From JBGUVL01 sp045134375 (GTDB lineage: Bacteria; Bacillota_I; Bacilli_A; Erysipelotrichales; Erysipelotrichaceae), in contig JBGUVL010000030.1 of assembly GCA_045134375.1 (NCBI GenBank), positions 1-22,760 of the forward strand: a stretch of DNA of 22,760 nt, read 5' to 3'. Position numbers and translations under genes: made by a program. Under the pieces are notes generated by a model. The model saw only the letters and a program-made list of their open reading frames with translations, ran no database searches and was not told the origin of the DNA. Numbering within the stretch: the first letter of the stretch is position 1; each line of letters opens with the position of its first letter. This document shows, piece by piece, positions 5,874 through 13,655 of the stretch.

Positions 5874-7013
5874 ATGAGACAAAATAATATGGTCGCAATG
5901 ATCCTGGCTGGAGGTAGAGGATCAAGATTGCACGCCTTAACGAGTAAGGTGGCAAAACCAGCCGTTTATTTTGGTGGAAAATATCGTATTATCGACTTTC
6001 CGCTAAGTAACTGTGCGAACTCCAATATTGATGTTGTTGGTGTACTTACACAGTATGAATCCGTGCTTCTAAATGCTTATGCAAGTGCAGGGCAAAGATG
6101 GGGCTTAGATACTTTTGATAGTGGTGTTTATGTATTGCCACCAAGAGAAAAGGCAGATTCTAATCTAGATGTTTATCGTGGGACAGCAGATGCGATTACA
6201 CAAAATATTGATTTTCTTGATCAATACGATCCAGAATATGTACTAGTACTTTCTGGAGATCACATTTACAAAATGGATTATGCAAAAATGCTTTCTTATC
6301 ACAAAGAAAAGAATGCTGACGTTACGATTGCCGTACTTCCAGTTCCAATGGAAGAGGCTAGCCGTTTTGGTATCATGAATACAGATGATGCCAATCAGAT
6401 TGTTGAATTCGAAGAAAAACCAGCACAACCTAAGAGTAACTTAGCTAGTATGGGAATCTATATCTTTGATTGGAAGATGTTAAGAAAAAAATTAATTGCG
6501 GATGATAAAGATTCAAATTCTTCTCATGATTTTGGTCATGATATCATTCCACAGTTGTTAGAAGAACACAAGCGCTTGTTTGCTTGGGAATTCAATGGTT
6601 ATTGGAAAGATGTTGGAACAATCGATTCTTTATGGGAAGCTAACATGGACTTGTTGTATCGCAATGAAGAGTTAGATTTGAATGACCCATCTTGGAAAAT
6701 CTATACGGAAGATGTAAGTGCTCTCCCTCAATATATCTCGGAAGAAGGAGAAGTTGTTCATTCTTATGTAAATCAAGGATGTTCGATTGAAGGAAAAGTA
6801 TATCGTTCTGTATTATTCCACAATGTTTCGGTTGGAAAGGGCGCTCAAGTAACCGATTCTGTTGTTATGCCAGGAGCAGAAATCGGCGAAGGAGCTGTGG
6901 TTAATCGTTGTATCATTGCCGAAGGTGTAAAAATTGATGCTGGATGTGTGGTAGGAGACCCATTCAGTGAACATATTGAACTGGTATCAAAAAGAGTAAG
7001 GGGGGATAAATAA
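5874..7013 (+). CDS. glgC: Glucose-1-phosphate adenylyltransferase, catalytic subunit
   Basis: Makes ADP-glucose from glucose 1-phosphate and ATP, the committed step of glycogen synthesis, in the cytoplasm. The 379 residues comprise a nucleotidyltransferase domain and a C-terminal left-handed beta-helix. Catalytic features are intact: the pyrophosphorylase loop GGRGSRL (13-19), the metal-binding GDH (128-130, Asp129) and FEEKP with Lys182 for glucose 1-phosphate. The start follows GGGGGAGGA at 5861-5869. The stop codon TAA shares its last base with the ATG of glgD (taATG), so translation is coupled. GlgC and GlgD form a heteromeric enzyme in Bacillota. A cre-like site upstream suggests carbon control. 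Confidence 0.96.
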   Translation: MRQNNMVAMILAGGRGSRLHALTSKVAKPAVYFGGKYRIIDFPLSNCANSNIDVVGVLTQYESVLLNAYASAGQRWGLDTFDSGVYVLPPREKADSNLDVYRGTADAITQNIDFLDQYDPEYVLVLSGDHIYKMDYAKMLSYHKEKNADVTIAVLPVPMEEASRFGIMNTDDANQIVEFEEKPAQPKSNLASMGIYIFDWKMLRKKLIADDKDSNSSHDFGHDIIPQLLEEHKRLFAWEFNGYWKDVGTIDSLWEANMDLLYRNEELDLNDPSWKIYTEDVSALPQYISEEGEVVHSYVNQGCSIEGKVYRSVLFHNVSVGKGAQVTDSVVMPGAEIGEGAVVNRCIIAEGVKIDAGCVVGDPFSEHIELVSKRVRGDK

Positions 7014-8131
7014 TGTGTGACGCATTTGGAGTAGTAGTATTTGCTGGAAATCACGTCCATGTTGATGGATTAGAAGATTATCGTTCTATTGGAGCATTAT
7101 CTTTCCTAGGTAGATACCGTGTAATTGACTTTCCAATTTCTAATATGACCAATTCTGGTATTGATAACATTCAGATGTATGTTAAGAGTCATCCAAGAAG
7201 TGTGATTGATCATGTAGGAACAGGACGTCATTACAATATCAATTCAAAACGCGGTAAATTATCGGTATTATTTGGTGATCAGAGTCAGAGTACTTCTAGT
7301 TTCTATCGCCATGATATCGCTAGTTTCTATTACAATCGTTTAGCAATTGAAGCAATGCCTCAGAAATATGTTGTGATTGCTTCCAACTATATGCTTTATA
7401 GCATCGATTATAACGATGTTGTCGAACAGCACATTGAAAGTGGTGCTGACATCACTATGATTTATAAGAGTGTTGATACTGCAAAAGATGAATTCATCAA
7501 TTGTGATACATTAAATCTAAATAAGCAAAAAGGTGTATTGTCAATTGAAACAAACCGTGGAAATTACAAGACAAGAAATATTTCACTAGAATCTTATGTT
7601 ATGAGCAAAGAAATATTCTTAGCTATGATTGACCAAGCGGTAAATACAAGTTCTTTGTATTGGATGAAAGATATCCTAAATGATTCTTGTAAGTTCTTGG
7701 ATGTTCGTGGCTATCAATACAAAGGATATTTAGCTGCAATTAATTCATTTAATGCTTATTATAAAGCAAATATGGAATTATTAAATCCAACAGAAAGAAA
7801 GAAATTATTTAAAGAAGATTGGCCAATTTATACAAAGACAAACGATAGTGCACCAACTCATTATTTTAAAAATGGTAGTGCTACAGGAAGTCTTGTTTCG
7901 AATGGTTGTTGTGTAGAAGGAAGAATTGAACATTCTGTTATTGGACGTGGATGTCATATCAAAGAAGGAGCATTGGTAAAAAATTGTGTGCTAGCTCCTG
8001 GAACAATCATTGGAGAAGATGTTGTTATTGAAAATGTTGTAGTGGATAAGAAGGTTGTTATTTCACAAGTAAAAGAAGTGAAAGGAACCGAAGAAAAACC
8101 AGCGTATGTAAAGCGCAATGACAGAATTTAG
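7013..8131 (+). CDS. glgD: Glucose-1-phosphate adenylyltransferase, regulatory subunit
   Basis: A 372-residue paralogue of GlgC that partners with it in Bacillota and is generally regarded as a non-catalytic or weakly catalytic modulator. The sequence agrees: the GGRGSRL loop of GlgC is lost (N-terminus reads VVFAGNHVHVDGLEDYRS) and the metal-binding GDH is replaced by S-N-Y (residues 124-126, Asn in place of Asp). Other structural motifs are kept, such as RYRVIDFPISN (34-44), and so is the C-terminal beta-helix. It overlaps glgC by one base and is followed 8 bp later by glgA. Assignment is secure; the regulatory role is from family knowledge. Confidence 0.95.
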   Translation: MCDAFGVVVFAGNHVHVDGLEDYRSIGALSFLGRYRVIDFPISNMTNSGIDNIQMYVKSHPRSVIDHVGTGRHYNINSKRGKLSVLFGDQSQSTSSFYRHDIASFYYNRLAIEAMPQKYVVIASNYMLYSIDYNDVVEQHIESGADITMIYKSVDTAKDEFINCDTLNLNKQKGVLSIETNRGNYKTRNISLESYVMSKEIFLAMIDQAVNTSSLYWMKDILNDSCKFLDVRGYQYKGYLAAINSFNAYYKANMELLNPTERKKLFKEDWPIYTKTNDSAPTHYFKNGSATGSLVSNGCCVEGRIEHSVIGRGCHIKEGALVKNCVLAPGTIIGEDVVIENVVVDKKVVISQVKEVKGTEEKPAYVKRNDRI

Positions 8132-8139
8132 GTGGAATT

Positions 8140-9573
8140 ATGAAAAGCGTATTATTTGTGGCAAGTGAAGGACTTCCATTTATCAAAAGTGGAGGACTTG
8201 CTGATGTTGTTGGATCGCTGCCTCAAGCATTGGTAAAATTAGGACATGATGTTCGTGTTGTTTTACCATTATATCTGAAGATTGCAAAAAATAATCGTAA
8301 AGATTTTACAAGAATTCGCGATTATAGTGTAAGCATTAATTATCATGAAATACCAGTGGCTTTATACACGCAATATATAAATGGTGTTCACTACTACTTT
8401 GTTGAAAATCAGTATTATTTTGAAAGAGACACATTGTATGGTTATGATGATGATGGAGAACGTTTTGCTTACTATCAGAAGGCTGTGTTAGAAATGCTGA
8501 ATCAGTTGGATTACTTCCCTGATGTATTACACTGTCAAGATTGGCATACCGGAATGATTCCAGCAATGGTAAAAGAAAACTATCGTCATGATTCTCGTTA
8601 TATGCGAATGAAACACGTATATACGATTCACAATTTAGCTTATCAAGGAAACTTCAGCAAGGATATGTTAGAGTCTTGCTTAGGCTTGAACAACTACCTT
8701 TACGATTGTGGTGCAGTTCGTTTTGACACTGGAATTAGTTTTATGAAGACAGGTATCGTTTATGCAGATAAAGTTACGACGGTATCGCCAACGTATTCTC
8801 ATGAAATTCTGACCGTAGAATATGGAGAACATTTAGAACAGATTTTACAGATGCGTTCACCTGATTTATGTGGTATTACCAATGGTATCGATATTGATAT
8901 GTGGAATCCGAATACCGATCCAAAGATTCCTCATCACTTCAATCGAGTAAATGCAGTTGCACAGAAGAAATTGAATAAGTTAGAGCTGCAGAAGGAATTA
9001 GGCTTGAAACAAGATGCTGATGTAATGTTGCTTGGTGTTGTTTGCCGTTTGACTTCACAAAAAGGTATCAATCTGTTATTAGAACAGATGGATAATATCG
9101 TAAAATGCAATATGCAGGTTGTTGTATTAGGTAGTGGTGATGCTGCTATGGAATACACATTGCGCGAATGTGAAAATGGTAATAAGGGTAAATTCTGCTT
9201 CTATTGTGGCTATAGTGAAGATTTATCTCACCGTATTTATGCTGCATGCGATGCATTCTTGATGCCTTCAAAGTTTGAACCATGTGGAATTTCGCAGTTG
9301 ATTTCTTTACGTTATGGAACACTTCCAATCGTAAGAGAAACAGGCGGTCTAAAGGATACGGTAACGCCTTATAACGAATTCACATTAGAAGGAAATGGTT
9401 TCTCATTTGCTAACTTTGATAGTTGGGAAATGATGCAGTCCATTTATTATGCATTACGTGTTTATTATGATTATCCAAAAGATTGGCAAAAACTGATCGA
9501 ACACGCAATGATGAGCGATGTTAGTTGGGAAAAGAGTGCCAAAGAGTATTCTAATCTGTACGAATATCTATAA
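8140..9573 (+). CDS. glgA: Glycogen synthase (ADP-glucose, GT5)
   Basis: Transfers glucose from ADP-glucose to the non-reducing end of an alpha-1,4-glucan, in the cytoplasm. The 477-residue length is typical of bacterial GlgA. The GT5 ADP-glucose-binding motif KSGGLADVVGSLP is at residues 16-28; TSQKG and the C-terminal KFEPCGISQL motif, with the catalytic-region Glu and Cys, are present. It is the last gene of glgCDA, with a modest ribosome site (AGGTGG) in the 8-bp gap, and a strong terminator follows. Branching enzyme (glgB) and glycogen phosphorylase (glgP), often in the same operon elsewhere, are not in this window. Confidence 0.96.
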   Translation: MKSVLFVASEGLPFIKSGGLADVVGSLPQALVKLGHDVRVVLPLYLKIAKNNRKDFTRIRDYSVSINYHEIPVALYTQYINGVHYYFVENQYYFERDTLYGYDDDGERFAYYQKAVLEMLNQLDYFPDVLHCQDWHTGMIPAMVKENYRHDSRYMRMKHVYTIHNLAYQGNFSKDMLESCLGLNNYLYDCGAVRFDTGISFMKTGIVYADKVTTVSPTYSHEILTVEYGEHLEQILQMRSPDLCGITNGIDIDMWNPNTDPKIPHHFNRVNAVAQKKLNKLELQKELGLKQDADVMLLGVVCRLTSQKGINLLLEQMDNIVKCNMQVVVLGSGDAAMEYTLRECENGNKGKFCFYCGYSEDLSHRIYAACDAFLMPSKFEPCGISQLISLRYGTLPIVRETGGLKDTVTPYNEFTLEGNGFSFANFDSWEMMQSIYYALRVYYDYPKDWQKLIEHAMMSDVSWEKSAKEYSNLYEYL

Positions 9574-9581
9574 GCTAATTA

Positions 9582-9606
9582 GGGGGGGATTATTCCCCTC
9601 TTTTTG
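9582..9606 (+). terminator. Terminator of glgCDA
   Basis: GGGGGGA pairs with TTCCCCT across a TTA loop (9583-9599), followed by a T run to 9605. It is a compact GC-rich intrinsic terminator right after glgA. Confidence 0.88.
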
Positions 9607-9632
9607 ATTGGAAAGAAGGAAAAAATAGGATT

Positions 9633-9674
9633 AATCTTAGGAATGTAAGATTTATGAAAAATTTTCATAAAATT
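9633..9674 (+). promoter_or_regulatory. Tandem dyads and CodY-like box upstream of guaB
   Basis: Two inverted repeats abut. AATCTTA (9633-9639) is repeated inverted as TAAGATT (9646-9652). TTTATGAAAA (9651-9660) is repeated inverted as TTTTCATAAA (9662-9671) around one central base. The segment AATTTTCATAAAATT (9660-9674) matches the CodY consensus AATTTTCWGAAAATT at 14 of 15 positions. The last base lies 1 bp before the guaB -35. AT-rich sequence makes chance matches easier, so the regulator is unproven. Confidence 0.55.
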
Positions 9675-9675
9675 A

Positions 9676-9703
9676 TTGACTAATGATTTTAACGATATAT
9701 AAT
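9676..9703 (+). promoter_or_regulatory. guaB promoter
   Basis: TTGACT (9676-9681), 16-bp spacer, TATAAT (9698-9703). The transcript would start near 9710, leaving a leader too short for a riboswitch. Confidence 0.82.
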
Positions 9704-9733
9704 AAAAACAATATTAGTTGAAAGGAGATAGAC

Positions 9734-11236
9734 ATGGCATTTTATTTTAAAGAACCTTCACGTACATTTAGTGAATATTTATTGGTACCAGGATATTCTT
9801 CTAGTGAATGTACACCAGCGAATGTTTCATTGAAAACACCATTAACAAAATTTAAAAAAGGGGAAGAACCAGCAATTACAATGAATATCCCAATGGTATC
9901 TGCTATCATGCAGTCAGTATCAGGGGAACGCATGGCAGTAGCTTTGGCAAGAGAAGGAGGAGTATCCTTCATTTATGGTTCGCAAACAGTGGAAGCAGAA
10001 GCTGAGATGGTAAGAAGAGTTAAGGCGACAAAGGCTGGCTTTGTAAGAAGTGATTCTAATGTGAAGCCGAATGACACATTAAGAGATGTCATTGCATTAA
10101 AAGATAAAACAGGACATGGCACAATTGCAGTTACCGAAGATGGGACGGCGGATGGCAAGTTGTTAGGTATGGTAACGAGCCGTGATTACCGTGTATCAAG
10201 AATGAATTTGGATGCTGAGGTAAGCACTTTTATGACCCCATTTGATAAACTGATTTATGGAAAAGATGGTTTAACACTATCGGAAGCAAACGATTTAATT
10301 TGGGATCATAAATTAAATGCGTTACCAATTATTGATGATAATCAACGTTTGGTTTCTTTTGTTTTCCGTAAAGACTATGATTCTCATAAGGAAAATCCTA
10401 ATGAATTATTGGATGATCAAAAACGATATATCGTAGGGGCAGGTATTAATACGAGAGATTATGCAGAACGTGTACCGGCACTTTTAGAAGCCGGAGCGGA
10501 TGTCTTGTGTATTGACTCCAGTGAAGGATTCTCAGAGTGGCAAAAATTAACCATTGATTGGATTCGTGAACATTATGGCGATAGTGTAAAAGTGGGAGCA
10601 GGAAACGTTGTTGATCGTGAAGGTTTCCGTTTCTTAGCAGAAGCTGGAGCTGATTTTATTAAGATTGGTATCGGTGGAGGAAGCATCTGTATCACTCGTG
10701 AACAAAAAGGAATTGGACGTGGACAGGCAACGGCGGTACAAGAAGTTGCTGCAGCTCGTGATGAATATTTTGAAGAAACAGGAATCTATGTTCCTATTTG
10801 CAGTGATGGCGGAATTGTTCATGATTATCATATGACACTAGCGTTAGCGATGGGTGCTGATTTCATGATGCTAGGCCGTTATTTCTCTCGATTTGATGAA
10901 TCACCAACAAATAAAGTTAGCATTAATGGACAGTATATGAAAGAATACTGGGGAGAAGGAAGCGCTCGCGCAAGAAACTGGCAACGTTATGATATGGGAG
11001 GAGACAACAAGCTTTCATTCGAAGAAGGTGTTGATTCCTACGTTCCATATGCTGGAAGTTTAAAAGACAATGTTAATCTTTCGTTAAGTAAGGTAAAACA
11101 TACAATGTGCAACTGTGGAGCAATGTCTATTCCAGAACTACAGAAAAAAGCAAAAATCACATTGGTATCAGCCACAAGTATTGTGGAAGGTGGAGCACAT
11201 GATGTTATCCTAAAGGACGGAAATAAAAAACAATAA
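9734..11236 (+). CDS. guaB: IMP dehydrogenase, Tritrichomonas foetus type
   Basis: Oxidizes IMP to XMP with NAD, the committed step of guanine nucleotide synthesis, in the cytoplasm. The 500-residue protein is a TIM barrel with an inserted CBS pair at about residues 105-220. Key residues fall at the same numbers as in T. foetus IMPDH as I remember it: Asp261 (CIDSSEGFSEWQ), Lys310, catalytic Cys319 (GIGGGSICIT), Arg418-Tyr419 of the flap (NWQRYD) and Glu431. The N-terminus (EPSRTFSEYLLVPG) and C-terminus (TLVSATSIVEGGAHDV) also match that type and differ from canonical bacterial GuaB. The start follows AAAGGAGATAGAC. It is monocistronic with its own promoter and terminator. GMP reductase is excluded by the CBS pair and flap. 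Confidence 0.95.
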   Translation: MAFYFKEPSRTFSEYLLVPGYSSSECTPANVSLKTPLTKFKKGEEPAITMNIPMVSAIMQSVSGERMAVALAREGGVSFIYGSQTVEAEAEMVRRVKATKAGFVRSDSNVKPNDTLRDVIALKDKTGHGTIAVTEDGTADGKLLGMVTSRDYRVSRMNLDAEVSTFMTPFDKLIYGKDGLTLSEANDLIWDHKLNALPIIDDNQRLVSFVFRKDYDSHKENPNELLDDQKRYIVGAGINTRDYAERVPALLEAGADVLCIDSSEGFSEWQKLTIDWIREHYGDSVKVGAGNVVDREGFRFLAEAGADFIKIGIGGGSICITREQKGIGRGQATAVQEVAAARDEYFEETGIYVPICSDGGIVHDYHMTLALAMGADFMMLGRYFSRFDESPTNKVSINGQYMKEYWGEGSARARNWQRYDMGGDNKLSFEEGVDSYVPYAGSLKDNVNLSLSKVKHTMCNCGAMSIPELQKKAKITLVSATSIVEGGAHDVILKDGNKKQ

Positions 11237-11239
11237 TCA

Positions 11240-11266
11240 AAAAAAGGATGTTTCGACATCCTTTTT
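11240..11266 (+). terminator. guaB terminator
   Basis: GGATGT pairs with ACATCC around a stable TTCG loop (11247-11262), with A run before and T run after. Confidence 0.92.
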
Positions 11267-11322
11267 CTATACGAAAAATGGTTTCAATGTTACAATAACG
11301 TAAAAGAGTAAAGGTGGTTCTT

Positions 11323-12417
11323 GTGAGAAAAAGAAATGGTTGGGTTTTGTTGCTGCTATTTGTTTCCATGTTGATAAGTGGCTGTTCGTATGGTGATGAA
11401 ACACCCCAAGATGATGTTGTTGAAATGAATTATTTACAAGAGGATGGGTGTTATCAATATTACTATGAAACATTGAATGCAAAGGAAAAGAAGATTTATG
11501 AAGAAATCTACAATGGTGTGATAGAACATAGGAAACACATTGCGGTATCGACCAACGAGGAAGCAATAATGCAGGAAATGATCGATAAAGTGCTCAGTGA
11601 TCATGCGGAATTGTTTTATTGTAGAAATATGTTTCCTTTGTGTGGAGAACAACAAGGGGAAATTGTGGTACATTATGAGAAAGATTTAACCGATGATGCT
11701 TTGAAAACATTACAGGAACAGTTGCAAAATGAAGTAAAAAGAGTTGTTTCGCAAATGGATGCATCAGCAAGTGATTATGAAAAAGCGAAATTTGTCTATG
11801 AATATATCATTCAAAATTGTGAATATGAAGAAAGTGCGAAAAACAATCAAGATGTTCGAAGTGTGATCTTCTATGGGAAATCGGTTTGCGCTGGTTATGC
11901 CCATACGGCACAAATGTTGTTGAATGCTTTGGGCGTCAAATGTGCTTATCTGAGCGGAAAAGCCATCGATGAAGAAGGAAAAGAAAGTTTACATGCATGG
12001 AATGTTATTGAAATCAATGATGATTACTACTATATGGATTCCACTTGGGGAGATGCAAAAGATCCTGATCACATATGCTATGGCTATTTTATGATGTCAG
12101 AATCGGAAATGCGATCATTGTATGAGCCGGATTATGAAACAAGTAGTACGCAAGTATATGATAATAGTTATATAGAAACTAACACGTATGTTACGGTGTA
12201 TGATGAAAATCTCATTACAATGATTTTGGAGCAGGCATTGCAAAATGGGAATCGTGTTGCGGAAATCAAGTGTGCTCCACAATGTTATGAAGAAGTAAAA
12301 AATCAGTTGTTTGGGAATCATCAAATCTTTTCGCTTTTCGAGAAACAAGGCTACTATTATGATAGTGTTGTGCATGCGGAAAACGATCGGTTATGTTTGA
12401 TTGATATTATTTTATAA
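11323..12417 (+). CDS. Transglutaminase-like lipoprotein
   Basis: A predicted surface lipoprotein of about 364 residues with a transglutaminase/protease-like fold; its substrate is unknown. The GTG at 11323 is chosen because AAGGTGG lies about 5 nt before it; an upstream in-frame GTG at 11314 has no ribosome site. The N-terminus has basic residues, a hydrophobic stretch and the lipobox LISGC (Cys21). A helical region follows, then the transglutaminase core: SVCAGYAHTAQMLLNALGV with Cys189, LHAWNVIEI with His224, and YYMDSTWGD with Asp239, a complete Cys-His-Asp triad. The C-terminal ~110 residues are not recognised. Such proteins are found in Bacillota and may act as peptidases or cross-linkers at the cell surface. 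No clear terminator follows before the SOR gene, although that gene has its own promoter. Confidence 0.85.
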   Translation: MRKRNGWVLLLLFVSMLISGCSYGDETPQDDVVEMNYLQEDGCYQYYYETLNAKEKKIYEEIYNGVIEHRKHIAVSTNEEAIMQEMIDKVLSDHAELFYCRNMFPLCGEQQGEIVVHYEKDLTDDALKTLQEQLQNEVKRVVSQMDASASDYEKAKFVYEYIIQNCEYEESAKNNQDVRSVIFYGKSVCAGYAHTAQMLLNALGVKCAYLSGKAIDEEGKESLHAWNVIEINDDYYYMDSTWGDAKDPDHICYGYFMMSESEMRSLYEPDYETSSTQVYDNSYIETNTYVTVYDENLITMILEQALQNGNRVAEIKCAPQCYEEVKNQLFGNHQIFSLFEKQGYYYDSVVHAENDRLCLIDIIL

Positions 12418-12432
12418 ACTTGGGCATTCTAA

Positions 12433-12461
12433 TTGTAAAAGCGGCAATATAAATTTATGAT
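12433..12461 (+). promoter_or_regulatory. Promoter of the superoxide reductase gene
   Basis: TTGTAA (12433-12438), 17-bp spacer, TATGAT (12456-12461), followed by the ribosome site AAAGGAGG at 12473-12480. Confidence 0.65.
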
Positions 12462-12488
12462 ATAGATAATAAAAAGGAGGTCATGAAT

Positions 12489-12845
12489 ATGACATTTATT
12501 AAAAAAGAAGATCGAATTATGCTATTAGTAGAAGGCCATGTGTGTGAAAACTGCCAAGATAAGATTTTAAAACCAAATACAACCGATGCGGCTGGAGAAA
12601 AGCATGTTCCGGTTGCTACCTTTGAAGGAGATGTGTTGACGGTAAATGTTGGTAGTGTGGAACACCCAATGACGGAAGCACATCACATTGCTTGGATCTA
12701 TGTTGAAACAAAAGATGGTTCTTTGTTTAAGAGATTGCCTCATACAGGGAAACCAGTAGCTCAATTCCATGTCGCAAAAGAAGATGTTGTTGCGGTTTAT
12801 GAATACTGTAATCTTCATGGATTATGGAAAGTTGATGTCGAATAA
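12489..12845 (+). CDS. Superoxide reductase (desulfoferrodoxin/neelaredoxin family) with eroded N-terminal domain
   Basis: Reduces superoxide to hydrogen peroxide in anaerobes, in the cytoplasm. The start at 12489 is chosen because AAGGAGG is 8 nt upstream; the ATG at 12483 is only 2 nt from it. In the 118-residue product all ligands of the catalytic Fe site are present: His39 (EKHVPV), His59 and His65 (HPMTEAHH), Cys107 and His110 (CNLHGLWK), with the conserved Glu37-Lys38 before the first His. The N-terminal ~36 residues are colinear with the desulforedoxin-like domain of desulfoferrodoxin, but its four iron-binding cysteines are not kept; only C-E-N-C (19-22) remains. This resembles the class III enzyme of Treponema pallidum. 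The gene has its own promoter and terminator. Confidence 0.92.
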   Translation: MTFIKKEDRIMLLVEGHVCENCQDKILKPNTTDAAGEKHVPVATFEGDVLTVNVGSVEHPMTEAHHIAWIYVETKDGSLFKRLPHTGKPVAQFHVAKEDVVAVYEYCNLHGLWKVDVE

Positions 12846-12896
12846 TAACCATTAAATTAAACAGGCTTTATTCGAAGCAGAAATGAATGAAACAGT

Positions 12897-12944
12897 GAAA
12901 GAAACGCTCAAAAAGGTTGCCACTCTTTGAGCGTTTCTTTTATT
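12897..12944 (+). terminator. Terminator of the SOR gene
   Basis: AAAGAAACGCTCAAA (12898-12912) pairs with TTTGAGCGTTTCTTT (12926-12940) as a perfect long stem with a 13-nt loop, followed by T-rich sequence. Confidence 0.9.
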
Positions 12945-13085
12945 CTAAAATCTGGCATCAATATTGATTTGTTACTTGAGTTAACCTAATCGCAATGGTT
13001 ATCGCTAATAAGAAGAATCCGTCTTGATGTACTTTTACATTAGGTTTTGTGATTCCAATAATGATAAAAAGCGAGGATTCTATTC
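12945..13085. other. Intergenic stretch between two convergent terminators
   Basis: About 140 bp without a convincing reading frame, promoter or RNA gene. AGAATCC near 13014 recurs inverted as GGATTCT near 13075, a 7-bp match that may be chance. Confidence 0.5.
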
Positions 13086-13113
13086 AAAAAAAACTCCAAA
13101 TATGGAGTTTTTT
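13086..13113 (-). terminator. Terminator of the Tpx-like gene
   Basis: On the minus strand AAAAAACTCCA pairs with TGGAGTTTTTTT around a 4-nt loop (core 13094-13107), ending in a T run. It lies just after the stop codon of the Tpx-like gene. Confidence 0.85.
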
Positions 13114-13123
13114 GGATCATAAT

Positions 13124-13633
13124 TTATCGTTCTAATGCTTTCTTGATTTGTTCTGCAACAGTATTTAAATCGATATTAGAATAGAGATCGTCATAGTATT
13201 TTACATAGATTACACGAGCATTTTTGTCGAGCAAGAAAATCGCTTTTACGAGTTGACCGAGTTCATAAATATAAGTACCAGTGGCGCGAGCGTATTCGCG
13301 ATTTTTAAAGTCAGAAAGCAAAATCGCTTTTTCTAATTTCAATGGTTTACTTAGTCGTTTTTGCGTAAAAACGGGTTCGTTGCTAATAATGAAATAATCA
13401 ACGCTTAAAAAATCTTTCATCAATGTATCCAGCTTACTTGCTTCATTTTGAAAAGCACGGCTAGCTAGCGTAGGAAGGGAAAGACATAGTTTTAAGCGCT
13501 TGTTGTCAAATAGATTATATTCTTCCTCTTTTTGATTAAAAAGGGTGATTCCTCCCAATCGGGTTCCCGCTAAAATGGGGTCAATATTTCGAGTATAAAT
13601 GGTATTTTTATGCGTATGTTTATAGTTTGCCAT
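13124..13633 (-). CDS. Thiol-peroxidase-fold protein lacking catalytic residues
   Basis: A 169-residue protein colinear with bacterial thiol peroxidase (Tpx), which normally reduces peroxides using thioredoxin. The match covers the N-terminal hairpin (NTIYTRNIDPILAGT, 10-24), FQNEASKLDTL (61-71), FTQKRL (89-94), ILLSDF (104-109), and VKAIFLLDKNARVIYVKY (129-146). The active site is missing: the loop that carries the peroxidatic Thr-x-x-Cys is about five residues shorter (SLPTLASRA, 52-60) with no cysteine, the resolving Cys is Ser95, and the catalytic Arg before AVFVLD is Lys130. The only cysteine is Cys50 in a strand. The reading frame is intact, with a good ribosome site for 13633 (AGGAG, 7 nt) and a -10 box, so it looks maintained rather than decayed. 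Activity as a peroxidase is unlikely; function unknown. Confidence 0.8.
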   Translation of the reverse strand: MANYKHTHKNTIYTRNIDPILAGTRLGGITLFNQKEEEYNLFDNKRLKLCLSLPTLASRAFQNEASKLDTLMKDFLSVDYFIISNEPVFTQKRLSKPLKLEKAILLSDFKNREYARATGTYIYELGQLVKAIFLLDKNARVIYVKYYDDLYSNIDLNTVAEQIKKALER

Positions 13634-13655
13634 AATCATTCTCCTATTGTACTCT

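Noticed and set aside
9606..9733. Purine riboswitch upstream of guaB
   Set aside because: The promoter lies about 55 bp before the gene, leaving a leader of about 25 nt, too short for an aptamer.
11267..11566. 99-residue minus-strand frame opposite the lipoprotein start
   Set aside because: It starts inside the lipoprotein gene antisense, has no family features and ends in the guaB terminator.
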